From an uncultured Steroidobacter sp. (GTDB lineage Bacteria > Pseudomonadota > Gammaproteobacteria > Steroidobacterales > Steroidobacteraceae), in assembly GCF_937958065.1 (NCBI RefSeq), contig NZ_CALFXI010000011.1, positions 1-64,000 of the forward strand: a stretch of DNA of 64,000 nt. The letters are read 5' to 3'. The notes under the pieces were generated by a model that worked only from the letters and a program-made list of their open reading frames with translations, made no database searches and was not told where the DNA came from. Below are positions 57,137 to 64,000 of this stretch, in pieces (position 1 is the first letter of the stretch; every line of letters starts with the position of its first letter). The position numbers and the translations under genes were made by a program.

Positions 57137-60100
57137 TCAGGCCAGCACCACCAGCAGGTCTTTCGCGTCCACTGCCTCGCCGTGCTTGGTGACGACCTCG
57201 GCGATGGTGGCGTCACGATCCGAACGCACCGATGTTTCCATCTTCATCGCTTCGATGGTCAGCAGCACATCGCCGCGCTTCACCTTGTCGCCCTGACGAA
57301 CGGCCACGGTGGCGACCGTGCCGGGCATCGGTGCGCCGACCTGGTTGGCATCGGCAGGCTCGGCCTTGCGACGCGGCGGCTTCAACGCCACCTGGCTGCG
57401 ATCGGGCACTTTCACCGAGCGCGGCTGACCGTTCAGCTCGAAGAACACCGTGCGCGTGCCGTCTTCGTGGCTGTCGCTGACGGCGATGAAGCGGACGATG
57501 AGCGACTTGCCGCGCTCGATCTCGACCGTCACCTCATCGCCCGGCTCCATGCCGTAGAAGAACAGCGGCGTCGGCAACACGCTGACACGGCCATAATCCA
57601 GCCGGTTCTTCATGTAGTCGAGGAACACCTTCGGATACATGAGATACGACGCGAACTCCTCGTCCGTGATCTCGCGCCAGGTCTTGCTCTGCGCTTCGTC
57701 GCGCGCCTTCTTCAGATCGATGGGCGCCAGCACCTCGCCAGGCCGGCCCGTCATGGCGGGCGCGCCCTTCAGCACCTTCTCCTGCAACGCCGCCGGGAAT
57801 CCGCCGTAGGGCTGACCCAGATCACCGCGGAACAGCGAGACCACCGATTCGGGGAAGGCGATCTCGGTGTTGGGATCGAGCACCTGCTCGGGAGTCAGAT
57901 TGCTGGTGACCATCATGATCGCCATGTCGCCGACCACCTTCGACGTCGGCGTGACCTTGACGATGTCGCCGAACATCTCGTTCACCTTGGCATAAGCGCG
58001 CGCCACTTCCGGCCAACGCACATCGTCGATGCCGAGCGAGCGCGCCTGCTCGCGCAAGTTGGTGAACTGTCCGCCGGGCATGCCATGCACGTACACCTCG
58101 GAGGCGCCCGAGCGCAGATCGCTTTCGAACGCGCTGTAGCAATGACGCACCTGTTCCCAGTAGCCCGAGAGCACGCGCAGATTTTCCGGATTGAGCCCGG
58201 AGTCGCGCGGGCTGTGGCGCAACGCTTCGACGATGGAGCCGAGGTTGGGTTGCGAGGTGAGGCCACTCATCGCGTCCAACGCGCCGTCGACAGCGTCCGC
58301 GCCGGCCTCGACCGCGGCAAGCACGCTCGCAGCGGCGATGCCGCTCGTGTCGTGCGTATGGAAATGCACCGGCAGACCGATCTCTTCTTTCAGCGCCTTG
58401 ACCAGCGTGTAAGCGGCCCGTGGCTGGCACAGACCCGCCATGTCCTTGATGCCGAGAATGTGCGCGCCCGCCGCCTTCAACTCGCGCGCCATCGACAGGT
58501 AGTACTTCAAGTCGTACTTGGTCTGGCGCGGATCGGACAGATTGCCGGTGTAGCAGATCGCCGCTTCGCACAGCGCGCCGGACTCGCGGACCGCATCGAT
58601 CGCGACGCGCATGTTCTCGACCCAGTTCAGCGAGTCGAACACGCGGAACAGATCGATGCCCGACTGCGCCGCCTGGCTCACGAAGTAGCGCACGACGTTA
58701 TCGGGGTAATTCGTGTATCCGACCGCATTCGCCGAACGCAGCAGCATCTGCAGCAGCAGGTTCGGCATCGACTGGCGAAACTCCTGCAAGCGCTCCCACG
58801 GACATTCGTTGAGGAAGCGCATCGCCACGTCGAACGTCGCGCCGCCCCAGCACTCCACCGAGAACAGATCCGGCAACAAGCTCGCGTAATACGGCGCGAT
58901 CGCTTTCATGTCATAGGTGCGGAAGCGGGTCGCCAGCAGCGACTGATGCGCATCGCGCATGGTCGTGTCGGTCAGCAGCACTCGCTTCCGCTCGAGCATC
59001 CACTGCGCAAACTTGTCGGGCCCCAGCTCGTCGAGCTTCTGCTTGGTGCCGGGCGCCGGCGCCGGCAACGCGATCTTGGGCAGCTTCGGCGTGACCAGCC
59101 GCTGCGGACGCGGCCGCGACTTCACTTCGGGATTGCCGTTCACGACCACATCGCCGATGAAGTTCAACAGACGCGAGGCGCGATCCTTCTTGCGCGGGAA
59201 GCGGAACAGCTCGGGCGTCTGATCGATGAACTTGGTGGTGTACTCGGCCGAGGCGAACTGCGGATGCAGGATCAACTGATCGAGGAAGCGCAGATTCGTC
59301 ACCACGCCTCGGACACGGAACTCCCACAACGCGCGATGCATGCGCGCGATGGTTTCAGCGGGCGTGGGCGACCAGGCAGTCACCTTCACCAGCAGCGAAT
59401 CGTACGAGCGCGTGATGATGGCGCCCGAATACGCCGTGCCCGCATCCAGACGGATGCCGAACCCGGCCGGACTGCGATAGGCGGTGATGCGGCCGTAATC
59501 CGGAATGAAGTTGTTCTCCGGATCCTCGGTGGTGACGCGACACTGCATCGCGTAACCGTTGAGCCGAATGCCTTCCTGCTTCGGCACGCCGCTCTCGGGG
59601 TCGCCGATGCGCGCGCCTTCGGCGATCCGGATCTGCGAGCGAACGATGTCGATGCCGGTGACCGCTTCGGTCACGGTGTGCTCGACCTGCACGCGCGGGT
59701 TCACTTCGATGAAGTAGAACTTGCCGGTGTCGGCATCCTGTAGGAACTCCACCGTGCCGGCATTGAGGTAACCCACGGCGCGTCCGATCTTCAGGGCCTC
59801 TTCGCACAGCGCCTGACGCTGTTCGTCGCTGAAGAACGTGGCGGGCGCGCGCTCGATGACCTTCTGATTGCGACGCTGAACCGTGCAGTCGCGCTCGAAC
59901 AGATGCACCAGGTTGCCATGCGCGTCGCCCAGCAGCTGGACCTCGATGTGGCGCGCGCGACGCACCAGCTTCTCGAGATAAACCTCGTCGTTGCCGAAAG
60001 CCGCCTTGGCCTCGCGCCGGGCGGTGGCCACCATTTCGGACAGCTCTGCTTCGGTCTCCACGATGCGCATGCCGCGCCCGCCGCCGCCCCAGCTCGCCTT

Positions 60101-60583
60101 GAGCATGACCGGAAAGCCCACTTCGCGCGCCATGCGCAATGTTTCTGCTTCGTCGCGCGGCAGCGGCGGCGTCGCTGGCATCACGGGCACACCCGCGGAG
60201 ACAGCGAGGTTGCGCGCCATCACCTTGTTGCCAAGTCGACGCATGATCTCCGGCGTCGGCCCGATGAAGATCAGGCCGGCGGCGGCGCAGGCTTCGGCGA
60301 ACTCGGGATTCTCCGACAAAAAGCCATAGCCGGGATGGATCGCATCGACCTGCGCGGCGGTGGCGATGCGCACGATGTCGGCAATATCCAGGTAGGCTTC
60401 GACCGGCGTTTTGCCGGCGCCCACCAGATAGCTCTCGTCCGCCTTCATGCGATGCAATGAGAAGCGGTCTTCCTGCGAGTAGATCGCGACGGTGCGAATG
60501 CCGAGCTCGGCAGCCGCGCGCATCACGCGGATGGCGATCTCGCCGCGATTGGCGATCAGCAGGCTCTTGATCTTCTGAGGCAT
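57137..60583 (-). CDS. pyc: Pyruvate carboxylase
   Basis: A 1148-residue single-chain biotin enzyme making oxaloacetate from pyruvate. Biotin carboxylase occupies residues 1-460 (LLIANRGEIAIRVMRAAAE, KASWGGGGRGMRIV, FIEVNPRVQVEHTVTE). The carboxyltransferase barrel occupies about 540-820 (LTDTTMRDAHQSLLATR, GIKDMAGL, FHTHDTSGIA), with a PYC_OADA region after it. The C-terminal biotinyl domain has VLLTIEAMKMETSV with the biotin lysine. The ATG at 60583 begins MPQKIKSLLIANRGE. It gives an anaplerotic entry, useful when growing on fatty acids or sugars. Confidence 0.97.
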   Translation of the reverse strand: MPQKIKSLLIANRGEIAIRVMRAAAELGIRTVAIYSQEDRFSLHRMKADESYLVGAGKTPVEAYLDIADIVRIATAAQVDAIHPGYGFLSENPEFAEACAAAGLIFIGPTPEIMRRLGNKVMARNLAVSAGVPVMPATPPLPRDEAETLRMAREVGFPVMLKASWGGGGRGMRIVETEAELSEMVATARREAKAAFGNDEVYLEKLVRRARHIEVQLLGDAHGNLVHLFERDCTVQRRNQKVIERAPATFFSDEQRQALCEEALKIGRAVGYLNAGTVEFLQDADTGKFYFIEVNPRVQVEHTVTEAVTGIDIVRSQIRIAEGARIGDPESGVPKQEGIRLNGYAMQCRVTTEDPENNFIPDYGRITAYRSPAGFGIRLDAGTAYSGAIITRSYDSLLVKVTAWSPTPAETIARMHRALWEFRVRGVVTNLRFLDQLILHPQFASAEYTTKFIDQTPELFRFPRKKDRASRLLNFIGDVVVNGNPEVKSRPRPQRLVTPKLPKIALPAPAPGTKQKLDELGPDKFAQWMLERKRVLLTDTTMRDAHQSLLATRFRTYDMKAIAPYYASLLPDLFSVECWGGATFDVAMRFLNECPWERLQEFRQSMPNLLLQMLLRSANAVGYTNYPDNVVRYFVSQAAQSGIDLFRVFDSLNWVENMRVAIDAVRESGALCEAAICYTGNLSDPRQTKYDLKYYLSMARELKAAGAHILGIKDMAGLCQPRAAYTLVKALKEEIGLPVHFHTHDTSGIAAASVLAAVEAGADAVDGALDAMSGLTSQPNLGSIVEALRHSPRDSGLNPENLRVLSGYWEQVRHCYSAFESDLRSGASEVYVHGMPGGQFTNLREQARSLGIDDVRWPEVARAYAKVNEMFGDIVKVTPTSKVVGDMAIMMVTSNLTPEQVLDPNTEIAFPESVVSLFRGDLGQPYGGFPAALQEKVLKGAPAMTGRPGEVLAPIDLKKARDEAQSKTWREITDEEFASYLMYPKVFLDYMKNRLDYGRVSVLPTPLFFYGMEPGDEVTVEIERGKSLIVRFIAVSDSHEDGTRTVFFELNGQPRSVKVPDRSQVALKPPRRKAEPADANQVGAPMPGTVATVAVRQGDKVKRGDVLLTIEAMKMETSVRSDRDATIAEVVTKHGEAVDAKDLLVVLA

Positions 60584-60787
60584 GACAACACTCGCCGCCC
60601 GTGCAGCTGCCGGGCTTGTAGTAGTCGATGGATGGGGCTGCCGTCGGCAGCGAGATCCAGGGATCATAGCCGCAGGGGGCTCCCCTGCAAGAGCGGGGCC
60701 AATAGGGTTTCGAGATCAAAGTATCGGCGGCGACGATGACACCGCTGACACGAGGACAAACGCAGGCGAGCGCGCGGACCGGGTTGC

Positions 60788-62092
60788 TCAGTGCGCGGCG
60801 CCCGCGGCTTCCTTGCGAAACGAGCCGGTGGTGAGCTGGCTGTATTCCTTGTCCATGATGACGATGCAATTGCGGCCACGCTCCTTGGCCGCGTACAGCG
60901 CCTCGTCGGCGAGCTGGATGAAACCGTAATGACTGCGGTCGCTCATCGGCTGGACGCACGCGATGCCGATGCTCACCGTCAAGCGCTTGCTCGCCGTCGG
61001 TGCCGCGCTGTGCGCGATCGCGAGCGACTCGATGCCGGATTGAATCTGCCGCGCCATATCCTCGGCATGGTGACGAGTCGCATCGTAGAGAACCATGGCG
61101 AACTCTTCACCGCCATAGCGCGCCGCGATGTCCAGCGGCCGGCGCGCATGACTGCTCAACGACCAGGCGACGCGACGCAGGCACTCATCGCCGGCCTGGT
61201 GTCCGAAACGGTCGTTGTACGCTTTGAAATGATCGATATCGATCATGAGCAAGCTCAGCGGCCGCCCTTCGCGGGCCGCCTGCGCCCAGACCCGATCCAC
61301 ATGCTCGTCGAAGGTGCGGCGATTGGCGATGCCGGTCAATCCATCACGGCGCGCCGTTTCCATCAGCAGCTGCGATTCCAGGAAGTTGGTGCGATTGGCG
61401 CGCTCCAGCGAATAGCAAACGATGGCCCCGATGGCGTTGGTGAACAGCAATACACCTACATCGACCAGCCGCTGCGAGGCCGGAATGCCGGCGAGCGTCG
61501 CGATGATGGGATAGGAGGCGAGCACCAGCAGCGAGGAGCTCAACGCCGGCCGGAACGCCAGCCCGAGCATCAGATAGTTGTAGATCATCGCCAGCACCAC
61601 GGACGCGATCAGGCTGACGCCCTGAGTCGCCGCGATCACGGCGAGCACCACGACGCCGGTGCCGAACAGCGTTGCGCCGAAGGGACATACGATGGGGTAC
61701 CAGCGCTGATACAACCTGCTGTGCACCAGGATCAGCGCGCTCAGAAATATCGGCCCGAGCACGCTGACTCGAATCAGGTCCAGCGTGCGATTGACGGCCG
61801 TCGGCAGCACCAGGTGAGTGAGCGCCGAGAACCCGATGACGAAGCCGATGCCCAGCAACAGGTTGCGACTGATCCGGGCACGAGTCCTGGCCAGATGCGC
61901 GCGTCGAAAACGCCGCTCGAGGCCGGCATCGTCGAACTTCAGCCGCGGAAATCCGCGCTGGAGCTGCAGGGCGTAAACAGATTGGGGCGGCGCATCTGCA
62001 CCGCCCGTGCAACCCGTTGCCGCCGGCTCGGGGATCAGTTCGAGTCCTGATGTTTGCGACGATCGCGCGCGTCCTTGATCAAGCGGCGCCAT
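60788..62092 (-). CDS. Membrane diguanylate cyclase (GGDEF)
   Basis: A 434-residue protein. Five or six transmembrane helices at about 75-235 form an unassigned sensory module. The GGDEF domain has RRDGLTGIANRRTFDEHV, MIDIDHFKAYNDRFGHQAGD and the active-site signature RYGGEEFAMVL, so it should make cyclic di-GMP. No obvious RxxD inhibitory site lies just before GGEEF. The ATG at 62092 overlaps the small gene upstream by 58 bases; the true start is uncertain. Confidence 0.85.
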   Translation of the reverse strand: MAPLDQGRARSSQTSGLELIPEPAATGCTGGADAPPQSVYALQLQRGFPRLKFDDAGLERRFRRAHLARTRARISRNLLLGIGFVIGFSALTHLVLPTAVNRTLDLIRVSVLGPIFLSALILVHSRLYQRWYPIVCPFGATLFGTGVVVLAVIAATQGVSLIASVVLAMIYNYLMLGLAFRPALSSSLLVLASYPIIATLAGIPASQRLVDVGVLLFTNAIGAIVCYSLERANRTNFLESQLLMETARRDGLTGIANRRTFDEHVDRVWAQAAREGRPLSLLMIDIDHFKAYNDRFGHQAGDECLRRVAWSLSSHARRPLDIAARYGGEEFAMVLYDATRHHAEDMARQIQSGIESLAIAHSAAPTASKRLTVSIGIACVQPMSDRSHYGFIQLADEALYAAKERGRNCIVIMDKEYSQLTTGSFRKEAAGAAH

Positions 62093-62259
62093 ACTTCGTA
62101 GGCATCCCAGCCTCCGGTCGATTCGATGGTGGGCTCGACCACCGAGTCCATGCCGAGCTCCGGCGTCGTCATGGCGATGGCGTTGCCGAGCTGATCGGCG
62201 TTGGCCGCCGATCCTGCGCTGATGATCTGGCTGACGACAGGTTTGATTAGTGTGCTCAT
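62035..62259 (-). CDS. Small protein of unknown function overlapping the GGDEF gene
   Basis: A 74-residue protein; the ATG at 62259 begins MSTLIKPVVSQIISAGS. It is mostly helical, with a Ser/Ala-rich N-terminal half and a charged end (WDAYEVWRRLIKDARDRRK). The amphipathic C-terminus suggests a folded small protein. No family is recognised. It may be co-transcribed and coupled with the diguanylate cyclase. Confidence 0.5.
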   Translation of the reverse strand: MSTLIKPVVSQIISAGSAANADQLGNAIAMTTPELGMDSVVEPTIESTGGWDAYEVWRRLIKDARDRRKHQDSN

Positions 62260-62621
62260 AAAAGTCGGTCGGCGCAGCGCGCTCATGCGGATTCGGATGA
62301 AAAAAACGTGCCCATGTTATTTCTCACCCGACTGCACGAGCGTGCGCATTCTCAGTTTCGGGACCCTGGGCGTCTTCGCTGAGACTTCCGTGCGCGAGAC
62401 ACTAGACAGACGTGGGGACGCGTTTGAAACCGCTCGATTATGTTCAAGCGACCAACGCGCTGGCCAGGAAGTCGAATGTAACGCTCACTGTTAACTTGTG
62501 CTAGTCGGTGCGAAAAATAAAACTCACCCGCTAAATCGCGGCGCTGCGATATCTGGATTCGTCAGGCTGTTTGAAATTGACCTGCTGCCGATCGGCAGCC
62601 CGGCATCAGACCCGTGCGACT
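62260..62621. other. 362-base gap upstream of the small gene and downstream of gshA
   Basis: No gene is recognised. It is less GC-rich than its surroundings, with a patch near 62515-62525. A 16-base palindrome, GCTGCCGATCGGCAGC, at 62584-62599 lies just after the gshA stop on the minus strand and may act as a weak terminator, although it has no T-run. Confidence 0.4.
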
Positions 62622-64000
62622 CTAGCGCTGGAAATATTTCACCAGGAACTGGTCGAAAGTCATGACGTCGGCAGCTTCGATCGCGGCCTGGCGCTCGAGC
62701 GACTGCTCGGCTTCGGCAGCAAATTCCGCCAGGCGCTGTTCGTTCGGCGGATACAGGTCCAGGAAATAGGCCTTGTGCACGCGAGACATCCGCAGCGCGA
62801 ACTGCGCAAAAGTTTCACCCGTGGTTCGTAACTCCTGCAGACTGCGCGCCGAGGGCGTGCGCTCCACGTCGTCGATCTTGGTCTGTTGCAGATCCAACGC
62901 AGCCGTGTACGGCTTACGCTCGTCGCCCTCGTCCAGCAGCTCGCAGATGCCGCGCATCGAATCGATCAGCTCCAGCGCCCAGGTCCGCAATTCTACGGGC
63001 CGCCCATTGCGATTTAGTTTCAATCCCGGCTCGCGGCCGCGGCGCGCGACCAGGGCGTGGTTGGCATCCAGGTGCGCCTGCTCGCCGGCGTCGATCGGCT
63101 CGCTCTGCTTCAGCACACACAGCGCCGCGAATGCCTCCAGAAAGCGCAATTTGTTCTGATTGACGCCGACCGGATCGAACGCGCTCACGTCGAGCGCGCG
63201 AAATTCCACGTATTCGACGCCGCCACGGCGCAATGCCTGCGAAGGATGCTCGCCGGAGCGTGCCACGCGCTTGGGCCGGATGTAGCTGTAATATTCGTTT
63301 TCGATCTGCAGCAAATTGGCGTTGAGCTGCCGGTATTCGCCGTCCACCTTGACGCCAAGCTTTTGATATTCCGGATGCGGCGTGCTGACCGCCGCGGTCA
63401 GGTCGCGCACATACTCATCCAGGCTGTTGACCGAAATCTGCACGCCCGCCTGGCTCTTGTTGCGATAGCCCAGATCGCTCATGCGCAACGAGGTGGCGTG
63501 CGGAGCATAAAGCGTGCCGGGCGCGAATGTTTCCAGCTGATGATCGCGGCCACGCACGAACGAGCTGCACAATGCCGGCGAGTTGCCGAACAGATACAGG
63601 ATCAGCCAGCCATGGCGCCGGTAATTTCTGAGCAACGAGAAATACTGCTCCGAGATGAAATGCTGATCGGCGCGCGGCTCCTGCAAGACTTCGGCCAGCA
63701 CCGGCCAGAACTGCTGCGGAAAGGAGTAATTGAAATGCACGCCGGAGATGGCCTGCATCATCCGGCCGTAACGGTTGCCCAGACCGAGCCGGTAGACCTC
63801 TTTCAACTGCCCGATGTTGGAGCGCCCGAAGCGTGCAATGGGAATTTCATCGTCGCCGCTCAGCATGCAGGGCATGCTGGTTGCCCACAGCAGCTGCTCG
63901 CCGAGGTGGCGATAGACGAACTGGTGCAGGTCGCACAGATATTGCAGCAGTTGCCAGGACTCGCGGAACGCGGGCGTCACCAGCTCGATCAGACTTTCGG
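62622..64000 (-). CDS. gshA: Glutamate-cysteine ligase (5' end beyond window)
   Basis: 459 residues are visible, and the frame stays open to the window edge (IELVTPAFRESWQLLQYL at the right end), so the N-terminus is missing. The sequence is of the E. coli class of GshA: SMPCMLSGDDEIPIARFGRSNIG, YRYGRMMQAISGVHFNYSFP-like blocks (here NRYGRMMQ and GVHFNYSFPQQFW) and VEYVEFRALDVSAFDP. It makes gamma-glutamylcysteine, the first step to glutathione, fitting the GST nearby. This class is typical of Gammaproteobacteria. An internal GTG at 63980 is not the start. Confidence 0.95.
   Translation of the reverse strand, partial: ESLIELVTPAFRESWQLLQYLCDLHQFVYRHLGEQLLWATSMPCMLSGDDEIPIARFGRSNIGQLKEVYRLGLGNRYGRMMQAISGVHFNYSFPQQFWPVLAEVLQEPRADQHFISEQYFSLLRNYRRHGWLILYLFGNSPALCSSFVRGRDHQLETFAPGTLYAPHATSLRMSDLGYRNKSQAGVQISVNSLDEYVRDLTAAVSTPHPEYQKLGVKVDGEYRQLNANLLQIENEYYSYIRPKRVARSGEHPSQALRRGGVEYVEFRALDVSAFDPVGVNQNKLRFLEAFAALCVLKQSEPIDAGEQAHLDANHALVARRGREPGLKLNRNGRPVELRTWALELIDSMRGICELLDEGDERKPYTAALDLQQTKIDDVERTPSARSLQELRTTGETFAQFALRMSRVHKAYFLDLYPPNEQRLAEFAAEAEQSLERQAAIEAADVMTFDQFLVKYFQR

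Overview
The window is 64 kb of GC-rich, densely coded bacterial chromosome. I recognise no rRNA, tRNA, insertion sequence, prophage or CRISPR array. The glutamate-cysteine ligase at the right edge is of the E. coli class. With the fused pyruvate carboxylase, GlnK-type PII protein and a GlyGly-CTERM sorting signal, this suggests a gammaproteobacterium of the Steroidobacter/Nevskiales kind. The taxonomic call is inference.

Layout. 1-4142: degenerate repeats, then a lipid-type cluster (DUF1475, DUF1295, cyclopropane-synthase-like methyltransferase) and a TPR/TonB-C protein. 4143-18767 (minus strand): eleven tightly packed genes for a cell-envelope machine. It has four lipoproteins (one a Gly/Ser-rich linker), a membrane Ser/Thr kinase with a TPR tail, an FHA-TM-PEGA-sulfatase-modifying-factor-like protein, a small secreted protein, an ExbB/TolQ/MotA-type channel subunit, an Hsp70/actin-like protein fused to FHA, and two von Willebrand A proteins with an ExbD-like transmembrane Asp. 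19035-21410: radical SAM protein and MFS transporter. 21496-25872: a complete general stress response of the type described from Alphaproteobacteria (PhyK-like HisKA_2 kinase, EcfG-type sigma factor, NepR, PhyR). Three perfect GGAAC-N16/17-CGTT promoters are visible, one upstream of nepR-ecfG and a back-to-back pair between a DUF1328 gene and a small lipoprotein gene.

25928-40589: hydrolase, a 59-residue histone-H1-like protein, a second TPR kinase, ilvA with two tiny trailing genes, a Tat-exported class V aminotransferase, a hydrolase-fold protein without its catalytic serine, an S9 peptidase coupled to an epimerase, a lipoprotein and a TPR protein. 40795-45460: a beta-oxidation pair (FadJ-like protein and thiolase) followed by a fused tandem TetR regulator. 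45587-48151: ilvB and ilvN, arranged divergently. 48296-50276: GST, quinone oxidoreductase, glnK with a sigma-54 promoter. 50757-53902: reprolysin-type metalloprotease with GlyGly-CTERM, and CbpA. 53937-56841: FixLJ-like pair with a conserved haem ligand position, beside a receiver-only protein whose phospho-acceptor Asp is Glu. 57137-64000: pyruvate carboxylase, diguanylate cyclase, a small unknown gene and the 3' part of gshA.

The two most interesting blocks are the kinase/FHA/ExbB/vWA envelope operon and the PhyR-NepR-EcfG module with its visible local regulon.
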